In this document: one piece after another, positions 1 through 5,054 of the stretch
Layout of the letters: each line of letters opens with the position of its first letter
Numbering within the stretch: the stretch's first letter is position 1
Assembly (NCBI GenBank): GCA_937915735.1
Contig: CALGGS010000156.1
Location: forward strand, 1-11,871
Reading direction: 5' to 3'
From: an uncultured Treponema sp.
GTDB taxonomy: Bacteria; Spirochaetota; Spirochaetia; Treponematales; Treponemataceae
DNA length: 11,871 nucleotides
Made by a program: the position numbers and the translations under genes
The notes under the pieces: model-generated
Seen by the model: the letters and a program-made list of their open reading frames with translations, nothing else
What the model was told of the DNA's origin: nothing
Databases searched by the model: none

Positions 1-193
1 CAACGAATGTTGTTTTGAATGACTCTGTGTTAGCCAAGCGCCAGTCAGATTCTGCACCGACCTGAGCGTAACCGATAGTAATAAGCCGTTTTTCGCTTGT
101 TGTGGCAGCTGGCTTATTGTCTTTTTTGCAAGACATTGAAAGAGCTGCAAGTGCCATTAGGGATGCAGCGGCAACCATTTTTGTAATTTTCAT
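1..193 (-). CDS. Sugar ABC transporter substrate-binding lipoprotein, YtfQ-like (5' part only)
   Basis: The gene runs off the left edge; about 64 codons are present. It starts at the ATG at 193, behind a strong GAGGAGGAG ribosome site at about 204-212. The product begins MKITKMVAAASLMALAALS and has a lipoprotein signal peptide with Cys22 in a relaxed spirochaete-type lipobox (L-S-M-S-C). After a short linker, the mature part reads LITIGYAQVGAESDWR, close to the start of mature E. coli YtfQ (LTVGFSQVGSESGWR), the galactofuranose-binding protein. By family, it would be an outer-face inner-membrane or periplasmic lipoprotein that hands a sugar to an ABC permease; the permease and ATPase genes should lie beyond the window. 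The family is fairly secure from this N-terminus, but the exact sugar cannot be inferred. It has its own promoter (237-265). Confidence 0.82.
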   Translation of the reverse strand, partial: MKITKMVAAASLMALAALSMSCKKDNKPAATTSEKRLITIGYAQVGAESDWRLANTESFKTTFV

Positions 194-236
194 TTTTGTT
201 TCTCCTCCTCATTGAGAACATTTATAAAATTAATTC

Positions 237-265
237 ATTTTAAATCTGAGCTATTGAAAAGTCAA
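237..265 (-). promoter_or_regulatory. Sigma70-type promoter for the YtfQ-like gene
   Basis: On the minus strand there is a -35 TTGACT (260-265), a 17-bp spacer and a -10 TAAAAT (237-242). It lies about 44 bp upstream of the ATG at 193, with the ribosome site between them. The rest of the 194-345 gap is AT-rich and shows no gene and no clear terminator for earP. Confidence 0.7.
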
Positions 266-345
266 GTAAAATCAGAAAAATCCTAGAATGAGTATATTTT
301 GTAAAATTAAGAAGAAACTTATGAACCGAGAGGCGGACAAAAGCC

Positions 346-1488
346 CTATAGCTTCAATCCATCGATAAATTTTAAAAGGCTTTCAGCCAGATTTCCGTTT
401 TTAATCAGACTCCTGCTGAATTTTTTGAATCCGCCGGTATTCTTTTGCTTTGCCGAGTCCAAAAGCATTTTCGTTAATGACTCGCTTTTTGTCGGATTCT
501 CGTAATCATTGTAACTTTGCCAGAATTTTTGGATTGGCTCAAACTCATCGCAAAAGAATGGCTTCATCCGCTCCAAAAGCGCGTTCACCTTTACGAGCTG
601 GTAATTTTCATCCTGTTTGTAGGCCTGCCATACAAAAGGAAGGGAAGAAAGAGCGGCACGAGAAAGAGAGTCTTCGCCTCGGACAAAAAGGAAATCCATA
701 GTCGTAAGAAAGCAATCGAATTCCTCCTGCTGCAGAAAGGGAATTTTTTGAAGCTTAAATGTCGCATTCTGATTTTTAAAAGCGTTTTCGAAGGGAAGTG
801 AAGATTTTCCCTCCGCAAGATAAACACAGACAGAGAATTCTTTCTCCGATTTTTGCATTTCCCTTTCAAAGTCAGAAATTGCCCGCACTACGGCAGAGCA
901 ATCATCCTCATAAGCAAAGAAAAAGATTAAGAATTGAGATTTTTCGTCACTTTGCCCTTCCAAAGGGCAAGGAAGGCCCGCTAATCCTGAATTAATAATC
1001 AGCCCGCCCGTCTTTTCGGTAAATCCTGGCATAAAAAAGATTTTTTTGATATTCGATTTTCTTGTTCCGCTTTTTAAGAGATGAAATTCGTCGGCATAAT
1101 CTTCAGCGGTAAGGTAGTCAATCTGAATAATCTGCACAATTTGAGTAAAACTTTCATCAAAAAGAATCTTCTCAAGCCATTCCGGTCGGCCACATTGGAA
1201 ACATTCAAGAATAACAGGAGTAAGAAGGCTGGAATTCCCGTCACTTATTTCTAAATTCCAGTCAAGGATTTTCCAAACCGAGTCTTTGTAGTGAAAATCC
1301 TGAAACTGCTTTGTCGGGTCAATCTGACTTGCCAGCTTGTGGAAGCTTTCGAGATTGCTGACAACCAGAGTAAGCTCAATATTTGGGCGAAGGTCAGAAA
1401 TAGCCCGTGCAAGGCGATAAACAACTCCGATGTCACCGTAATTATCTACAACCTTGCAGAGAATCATTATTTTGTTTTTGTCCGTCAA
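346..1488 (-). CDS. earP: EarP, EF-P arginine rhamnosyltransferase (DUF2331)
   Basis: EarP transfers rhamnose from dTDP-L-rhamnose to a conserved arginine of elongation factor P, which lets EF-P relieve ribosome stalling at polyproline. The N-terminus carries the family signature VVDNYGDIGV (about residues 13-22); its two aspartates match those shown to be essential in Pseudomonas EarP. Further signatures are IDYLTAEDYADEFH in the first half, FFMPGFTEKTGG at about 151-162, and FLFVRGEDS at about 265-273, whose glutamate is also a known essential residue. The length of 380 aa is typical. The start is uncertain: a TTG at 1488 overlaps the upstream stop codon (TTGA) and has AGGGGG upstream, while an ATG at 1467 gives MILCKVVDNYGD. 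I kept the TTG because of the 4-bp coupling overlap. The gene is last in a likely operon with the peroxidase and flavoprotein. The EF-P gene and rhamnose synthesis genes are not in the window. Confidence 0.93.
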   Translation of the reverse strand: MTDKNKIMILCKVVDNYGDIGVVYRLARAISDLRPNIELTLVVSNLESFHKLASQIDPTKQFQDFHYKDSVWKILDWNLEISDGNSSLLTPVILECFQCGRPEWLEKILFDESFTQIVQIIQIDYLTAEDYADEFHLLKSGTRKSNIKKIFFMPGFTEKTGGLIINSGLAGLPCPLEGQSDEKSQFLIFFFAYEDDCSAVVRAISDFEREMQKSEKEFSVCVYLAEGKSSLPFENAFKNQNATFKLQKIPFLQQEEFDCFLTTMDFLFVRGEDSLSRAALSSLPFVWQAYKQDENYQLVKVNALLERMKPFFCDEFEPIQKFWQSYNDYENPTKSESLTKMLLDSAKQKNTGGFKKFSRSLIKNGNLAESLLKFIDGLKL

Positions 1489-2405
1489 TTTTTTGAAAGC
1501 CCCCTGACATAATTTACGGCGCTCAAGGCAGCTACCCCGCCCTCGTACACAGCCTTGCAGACCTGCAGAAGACCGCCGTTCGCGTTCCCGCAGGAGTAGA
1601 TTCCCGGGGCGTTCGTCGCCATTTTTTCGTCGGTTTTTATAGAGTCGCCTTCCATAAAGATTCCGAGTTTTTTTGCGAAGTCAGCAGCCCCCGCACTTCC
1701 GAGAGCGACGAAAACTCCGTCATAGGAAATTTTCTCGCCGTCAGAAAGCTCGACTCCGCCGACTTTCGCTCCGTTTTCATTTCCTAAGATTTTTGCGACC
1801 TTTCGGGTATCAATTTTAATCTTGCCTGCAAGAGAAGAGTCTTTCGCAATTTCGGACTGCACCTCATCACTCGCTTTTCCGTCCGTCAAAACCGTTACCC
1901 TTTCTGCAATGTGTGAAAGATGAGCGGCCTCTTCAACGGCAAATTTTCCGTCTCCGATTACGGCTACATTCTTTTTGCGGTAGAAAAATCCGTCGCAAAC
2001 GGCACAGTAGGAAACGCCTCTTCCTTCATAGTCAATGATTCCTTCGATATTTGGGCGAAGCTTTTTGTTTCCAGTTGCCAGAATTATGGCAGGAGAAGAA
2101 TATTCTTTTTCGCCGGCCTTTACTGAATATTGAGTCTGAGGAGGAGGAGAGACCATCTCGATATGAGTGACTTCGCTTTTTAAGACATCAACTCCCAGAT
2201 TTTTCGCCTGCTCAATTCCGTTTTTGTAAAGGTCTCCGCCAGTAATTCCGTCCGGAAATCCGTAGTAATTGTCGATTTTGTGAGCTTTTTCAAGCTGGCT
2301 TTCACCAGAATAAAGCACGAGAACATTAAGATTTGCCCGCTTTGCGTAAAGACTTGCGGAAATTCCTGCAGGTCCCGCCCCGATTATAATGATGTCGTAG
2401 TTCAT
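1485..2405 (-). CDS. Thioredoxin-reductase-like FAD-dependent disulfide oxidoreductase
   Basis: The product is a 306-aa flavoprotein of the low-molecular-weight TrxB fold. It has an N-terminal FAD motif GAGPAG (9-14), the redox-active CAVCDG (Cys134, Cys137, Asp138), a second nucleotide-fold motif VIGDGKFAVEEAA (about 149-161), and a C-terminal FAD-contact region. By family it would reduce thioredoxin or a similar partner. Two features depart from classical NADPH-dependent TrxB. The HRRxxxR motif that binds the NADPH 2'-phosphate is missing, replaced around 172-177 by VLTDGK. The usual C-terminal GD(V/C) segment reads CGNANGGLLQVCKAV, a form I associate with clostridial TrxR-like proteins. 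NADH or ferredoxin use is therefore possible. The start is the ATG at 2405, with GGAGG 5 nt upstream; the open frame extends 17 codons further, into the GC-rich element, but without a better start. A PPP run is at 87-89. The gene overlaps earP by 4 bp. Confidence 0.85.
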   Translation of the reverse strand: MNYDIIIIGAGPAGISASLYAKRANLNVLVLYSGESQLEKAHKIDNYYGFPDGITGGDLYKNGIEQAKNLGVDVLKSEVTHIEMVSPPPQTQYSVKAGEKEYSSPAIILATGNKKLRPNIEGIIDYEGRGVSYCAVCDGFFYRKKNVAVIGDGKFAVEEAAHLSHIAERVTVLTDGKASDEVQSEIAKDSSLAGKIKIDTRKVAKILGNENGAKVGGVELSDGEKISYDGVFVALGSAGAADFAKKLGIFMEGDSIKTDEKMATNAPGIYSCGNANGGLLQVCKAVYEGGVAALSAVNYVRGLSKN

Positions 2406-2439
2406 TTTTGCCTCCGATTTAGGGTAATTCTGCGTTAGC

Positions 2440-2534
2440 GCTGGGAGTGGTGGCACAGCCAGTCGCTTGCGACCGAGCGTCTAGCGAGCCACGGACATAG
2501 CGACCCGAAGCACGAAGTGCGTAGGGGAACGCCC
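2440..2534. repeat. GC-rich structured intergenic element, possibly a dispersed repeat
   Basis: The gap between the peroxidase and flavoprotein genes holds about 95 bp that differ sharply from the surrounding AT-rich DNA: 38 of 60 bases at 2461-2520 are G or C. It contains small inverted repeats, GTCGC-TT-GCGAC (2462-2473) and GCAC-GAA-GTGC (2510-2520), and two similar words, TAGCGAGCC and TAGCGACCC. It ends in GGGGAACGCCC (2524-2534). No promoter, ribosome site or tRNA shape was found inside it. The pattern resembles REP- or MITE-like intergenic elements. Only one copy is in the window, so repetition is an inference. Confidence 0.5.
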
Positions 2535-2539
2535 TTATT

Positions 2540-3079
2540 TTACAACAAAGCCTCGATTTTTTCATCGATTTTTTTTGGCTCAACAGTGGACTCGAAGCGG
2601 TCAACTACATTGCCTTCGCGGTCAACAAGGAATTTCGTGAAATTCCATTTGATGTTGGCGTTGTTCTTGAAATCCGGGTCAATTTTGCCCACAACAGCAT
2701 TCATCAACGCGCCTTTTACGCCTGTAAAGCCCTGAAAGCCTTTCTGACTTTTTAAGAAAGTATAGAGCGGAATTTCGTTCTCGCCGTTTACTTCGATTTT
2801 CTTGAAGTTGTCAAAGCTGGTCTTATATTTCATCTGGCAGAACTCGTGAATCTCATCGTCATCACCCGGAGCCTGATGACCAAACTGGTCGCAGGGGAAG
2901 TCAAGGATTTCAAGCCCCTTTTCGTGGTATTTCTGATAAAGCTCTTCCAGCCCCTTGTACTGTGGGGTGAAGCCGCAGCCAGTCGCTGTATTTACAATCA
3001 AAAGAACCTTTCCCTTGAAAGACTCCATTGAAACCTCGTTCCCTTTTCTGTCCAAAACCTTGTAATCATAAATAGCCAT
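2540..3079 (-). CDS. Glutathione-peroxidase-family thiol peroxidase (probably thioredoxin-dependent)
   Basis: This 179-aa protein is a full-length GPx-family peroxidase that reduces hydroperoxides in the cytoplasm; it has no signal peptide. The catalytic Cys35 lies in NTATGCGFTPQY, followed by FPCDQFGHQ (Cys63, Gln69) and FCQMKY (Cys81). The C-terminal IKWNFTKFLVD gives the Trp and Asn of the catalytic tetrad. Cys81 matches the resolving cysteine of yeast Gpx3 (Cys82), which argues for a two-cysteine, thioredoxin-recycled enzyme rather than a glutathione-dependent one. The enzyme uses Cys, not selenocysteine. The start ATG at 3079 has GGAGG 5 nt upstream and a clear promoter at 3109-3137. The gene is divergent from an OhrR-type regulator and upstream of a TrxR-like gene, which fits a peroxide-defence module. 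The final reductant is inferred. Confidence 0.93.
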   Translation of the reverse strand: MAIYDYKVLDRKGNEVSMESFKGKVLLIVNTATGCGFTPQYKGLEELYQKYHEKGLEILDFPCDQFGHQAPGDDDEIHEFCQMKYKTSFDNFKKIEVNGENEIPLYTFLKSQKGFQGFTGVKGALMNAVVGKIDPDFKNNANIKWNFTKFLVDREGNVVDRFESTVEPKKIDEKIEALL

Positions 3080-3094
3080 ATATGCCTCCGTATG

Positions 3095-3109
3095 TTTTAT
3101 TTAATAAAA
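3095..3109. promoter_or_regulatory. 7-1-7 inverted repeat in the peroxidase leader
   Basis: TTTTATT and AATAAAA are perfect arms (3095-3101, 3103-3109) around a single central base. The repeat touches the -10 box of the peroxidase promoter and covers the expected start of transcription. The 7-1-7 geometry is that of Fur/PerR-type boxes, but the sequence is pure A/T and could arise by chance in this AT-rich leader. Confidence 0.3.
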
Positions 3110-3137
3110 TAATATTGTATCAAATATAATTCGTCAA
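3109..3137 (-). promoter_or_regulatory. Sigma70-type promoter for the peroxidase operon
   Basis: On the minus strand there is a -35 TTGACG (3132-3137), a 17-bp spacer and a -10 TATTAT (3109-3114), about 30 bp upstream of the start at 3079. It probably drives the peroxidase, the flavoprotein and earP together, since no other promoter or clear terminator is seen between them. Confidence 0.7.
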
Positions 3138-3163
3138 GACTATTTTCTTTTTTTTATTTTTTT

Positions 3164-3169
3164 TATAAT
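3164..3169 (+). promoter_or_regulatory. -10 box (TATAAT) for the ohrR-like gene
   Basis: A consensus TATAAT sits 58 bp upstream of the likely start codon at 3228. The region before it is T-rich and has no good -35, so the promoter is probably weak or relies on upstream T-tracts. The 32-bp palindrome begins 3 bp after this box. Confidence 0.55.
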
Positions 3170-3171
3170 GA

Positions 3172-3203
3172 GAATCTCTAAAAATTGCAATTTTTAGAGA
3201 TTC
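3172..3203. promoter_or_regulatory. Perfect 32-bp palindrome, candidate operator of the OhrR-type regulator
   Basis: The two 16-base halves, beginning GAATCTCTAAAAATTG, are exact reverse complements, with no spacer and no mismatch. The palindrome covers the expected transcription start of the regulator gene, where a bound repressor would block initiation. MarR/OhrR dimers bind AT-rich palindromes, often with autoregulation. The peroxidase -35 box is 34 bp away on the other side. The alternative is an RNA hairpin in the leader. No converging gene needs a terminator here, and only TTTT follows after CC, so a terminator is unlikely. Confidence 0.6.
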
Positions 3204-3227
3204 CCTTTTGTAAAAATGGAGCGTCTT

Positions 3228-3644
3228 ATGATTTGTGAATCTTTAAAACTTGAAAATCAGCTTTGCTTTCCGCTTTATGCCGCAAGCCGTGAAATTCTGC
3301 GAAAATACACGCCTCTGCTCAAAAAAATTAACCTCACCTACACCCAGTATATAGTGATGATGGTTTTGTGGGAAAAGTCAGAGCTTACGGTCGGGGAGCT
3401 TGGAAAAAAGCTCTACCTTGACACGGGCACCCTGTCTCCGCTTTTAAAAGCGATGGAAGAAAAAGGCCTGCTTGAACGAAATCGCAGTAAGGCAGACGAG
3501 CGAATCGTTACGGTAAAAATCACGGAAAAGGGTGAGGAACTTCAAAAGGAAGCGATGAGCGTTCCTGAAGAAATGGGAAAATGCATACATTTGGAAGCCG
3601 ATGAAGCGAAAGCTTTGTACGGACTTTTGTATAAGCTTTTGTAA
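3228..3644 (+). CDS. ohrR: OhrR-type organic hydroperoxide sensor, MarR family
   Basis: The 138-aa product is a winged-helix MarR-family repressor that closely follows Bacillus subtilis OhrR: KLENQLCFPLYAASRE here against KLENQLCFLLYASSRE there. The sensing cysteine is Cys13 (OhrR Cys15). The three tyrosines around it are all kept, as Tyr17, Tyr27 and Tyr38 (OhrR Tyr19, Tyr29, Tyr40). The recognition region LYLDTGTLSPLLKAMEEKGL (63-82) and the wing with DER follow. A further cysteine, Cys119, lies near where 2-Cys OhrR proteins carry the resolving cysteine. OhrR releases DNA when Cys is oxidised by organic peroxide. I chose the ATG at 3228 because GGAG lies 6 nt upstream of it; the in-frame ATG at 3216 has no ribosome site. 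The neighbour is a GPx-type peroxidase, not the usual Ohr, so the regulated target is inferred. Confidence 0.88.
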   Translation: MICESLKLENQLCFPLYAASREILRKYTPLLKKINLTYTQYIVMMVLWEKSELTVGELGKKLYLDTGTLSPLLKAMEEKGLLERNRSKADERIVTVKITEKGEELQKEAMSVPEEMGKCIHLEADEAKALYGLLYKLL

Positions 3645-3677
3645 GTGGCCTTTCTGATTATGAGCGAAGCATGACAC

Positions 3678-3742
3678 ATTTCCTTAATTTTTTCGATTTT
3701 TATTGAAAAAAATATGTTTTCAGTTAAAATAATTAAGGAAAT
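3678..3742. repeat. 12-bp inverted repeat flanking a promoter
   Basis: ATTTCCTTAATT (3678-3689) and its exact reverse complement AATTAAGGAAAT (3731-3742) are separated by 41 bp. The left arm lies upstream of the -35 and the right arm directly after the -10 of the promoter for the LolA-like gene. This could be a paired operator site that allows looping. No recognised regulator motif is evident. Confidence 0.45.
3703..3730 (+). promoter_or_regulatory. Promoter for the LolA-like gene
   Basis: There is a -35 TTGAAA (3703-3708), a 16-bp spacer and a -10 TAAAAT (3725-3730), 39 bp upstream of the ATG at 3770. It lies inside the 3678-3742 inverted repeat. Confidence 0.6.
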
Positions 3743-3769
3743 TCTTAATAAGTCAAGTTGGAGTGTTAT

Positions 3770-4591
3770 ATGAAAAAGTTTTTTGTAGTTTTTTCTCTTT
3801 TATTGTCTTCTTTTTTTCTTTCTGCACAGACGGCAAAAGAAATAGCAACGATTTTTTGTGATTTGGACAGGGTTCCAGATTTTAACTATTCAAATTTAAT
3901 TGTTGAAAATATCGAAAAAAACGGAAAATCTGAGGTTCTAGAGTTAAAGCAATACGGAAGCGGCGTTGACAATGGTCTTAAAAATGTCGCTTTTGACTTT
4001 ATTTCTCCCGCAAATGTAAAGGGAATGAGGGTCTTGCAGCTCGAAAAGCTTAAAAAGGCCGATGACCGCTGGGTTTACATGCCAAAACTGCGGCAGGCGC
4101 GTCGAATTCCAATGACAGAACGCACAAAATCCTTTGGCGGAACAGAATTTACTTACAATGACATGACAATCCGAAACGAAGACGAGGATGACAATTCCAT
4201 TCTCGAAGATAACGCAAAAATCACCGTGAACGGAACTTCTTACAACTGCTGGAAAATGAAATCCCTTCCTTACAAACGAAGCGAAGTCGAATATCACTAC
4301 AGAATTTCATGGTTCGACAAAAAAACTTACATTCCTGTCAGAATCGAGTTTTATGACGCAAAAGACAAAATGATTAAGACTTATGAGTGCCTCAAAATTG
4401 ATATGGTCAAAGGCTCAACTGGCATTGAATATCCTCTTCGCCGCTCAAACTGCGTAACAAATCTTATTACGGGCCGAAAAAGCATCGCGACTGTAAAGGA
4501 TTTCGTATTTGACGAAGAAATTTCTGACGGATATTTCACTCAAAACTGGCTTATCACAGGAAAAGCACCGAAGGTTAAGTCAAAAAAGTAG
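3770..4591 (+). CDS. Exported outer membrane lipoprotein-sorting-like protein (LolA-like fold)
   Basis: The 273-aa product has a Sec signal peptide (MKKFFVVFSLLLSSFFLSAQ; cleavage near Ala19-Gln20) and no lipobox, so it should be periplasmic. The mature part matches the family annotated as outer membrane lipoprotein-sorting protein (a LolA/LolB-like half-barrel). Visible hallmarks are RWVYMPKLRQARRIP, KSFGGTEFTYNDM, a YHYRISWFDKKTYIPVRIEFYD block, and a closing YFTQNWL. Members often sit beside RND/MMPL-type exporters and are thought to carry hydrophobic ligands between membranes; no such exporter is next to this one. The ATG at 3770 was chosen because GGAG lies 6 nt upstream and the signal peptide starts there. 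An upstream in-frame TTG (3758) overlaps that ribosome site. The ligand is unknown. Confidence 0.8.
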   Translation: MKKFFVVFSLLLSSFFLSAQTAKEIATIFCDLDRVPDFNYSNLIVENIEKNGKSEVLELKQYGSGVDNGLKNVAFDFISPANVKGMRVLQLEKLKKADDRWVYMPKLRQARRIPMTERTKSFGGTEFTYNDMTIRNEDEDDNSILEDNAKITVNGTSYNCWKMKSLPYKRSEVEYHYRISWFDKKTYIPVRIEFYDAKDKMIKTYECLKIDMVKGSTGIEYPLRRSNCVTNLITGRKSIATVKDFVFDEEISDGYFTQNWLITGKAPKVKSKK

Positions 4592-4626
4592 AAAGAAGTC
4601 AGAAATGATTTAATTTTTCTTAAAAC

Positions 4627-4655
4627 TTGCATATATTTTCTATTTATTATAGAAT
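4627..4655 (+). promoter_or_regulatory. Promoter for the CBM48 gene
   Basis: There is a -35 TTGCAT (4627-4632), a 17-bp spacer and a -10 TAGAAT (4650-4655). An inverted repeat, TTCTAT-TTATT-ATAGAA (about 4639-4655), overlaps the -10 and might serve as an operator. The ribosome site AAGGGGC lies at about 4673-4679. Confidence 0.6.
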
Positions 4656-4684
4656 ATAAATACATTATCAAAAAGGGGCTTATC

Positions 4685-4993
4685 ATGGCTTTAAAAAAAA
4701 CTTATTCTAAAGACAAAAAAACTTGCAAAGTAACATTTTCGGTTTCTCCAGAAGCAGCTCAGGGAGCAAAAACAGTAACAATCGCTGGAGATTTTAATAG
4801 CTGGAGCTCTACAGAAACTCCTCTTAAAAAAGGAAAGGATGGTTCTTTCTCAGTCGCAATCAACTTGGAGCCTGGTAAAGAATATCAGTTCCGATATCTT
4901 CTCGACGGAAGCCGCTGGGAAAACGATTGGGCAGCAGACAAATATATTCCTGCCCCATTCTCTTCAACAGACAACTCAGTCGTTATCTGCTAG
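4685..4993 (+). CDS. Stand-alone glycogen-binding (CBM48 / isoamylase early-set) domain protein
   Basis: The 102-aa protein consists almost entirely of one immunoglobulin-like E-set domain of the CBM48/AMPK-glycogen-binding type. KVTFSVSPEAAQGAKTVTIAGDFNSW is the typical opening, with GDFNSW around residues 35-40. The core strand pair KDGSFSVAINLEPGKEYQFRYLLDG and the final D..W..D..Y.PAPFSSTDNSVV follow. These domains bind alpha-glucans and are normally fused to branching or debranching enzymes or to kinases. Here no catalytic domain and no signal peptide are present, so it should be a small cytoplasmic protein. It has its own promoter (4627-4655), a good ribosome site and a strong terminator, which suggests a discrete, perhaps abundant product. 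A role in glycogen binding is inferred. The last residue is Cys. Confidence 0.85.
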   Translation: MALKKTYSKDKKTCKVTFSVSPEAAQGAKTVTIAGDFNSWSSTETPLKKGKDGSFSVAINLEPGKEYQFRYLLDGSRWENDWAADKYIPAPFSSTDNSVVIC

Positions 4994-5008
4994 GCACTTC
5001 GCTAACAT

Positions 5009-5041
5009 AAAAAAGCACTCAAATGCGAGTGCTTTTTTTTT
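5009..5041 (+). terminator. Rho-independent terminator after the CBM48 gene
   Basis: AAAAGCACTC and GAGTGC plus a T-run form a stem (5011-5020 with 5027-5036) around a 6-base loop, followed by T's to 5041. The A-run on the left also lets it act on the minus strand. It ends only 13 bp before the hrpB start codon. Confidence 0.88.
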
Positions 5042-5054
5042 GCTCTAATACAAA

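Noticed and set aside
2406..2456. N-terminal extension of the TrxR-like protein by 17 residues
   Set aside because: The extension runs into the GC-rich element. The internal ATG at 2405 has a textbook GGAGG and gives the standard family N-terminus directly before the FAD motif.
2440..2534. tRNA or small structured RNA in the GC-rich intergenic stretch
   Set aside because: No acceptor/T-arm pattern (no GGTTCRA-type T-loop) and no promoter or terminator around it; a repeat-like element fits better.
3172..3203. The 32-bp palindrome as a transcription terminator
   Set aside because: It lies between divergent genes, so no transcript needs ending there. The stem is A/T-rich and not followed directly by a T-run.
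3944..4297. Open frame of 117 codons on the minus strand inside the LolA-like gene
   Set aside because: It is antisense to clearly conserved family motifs and has no start signal of its own.
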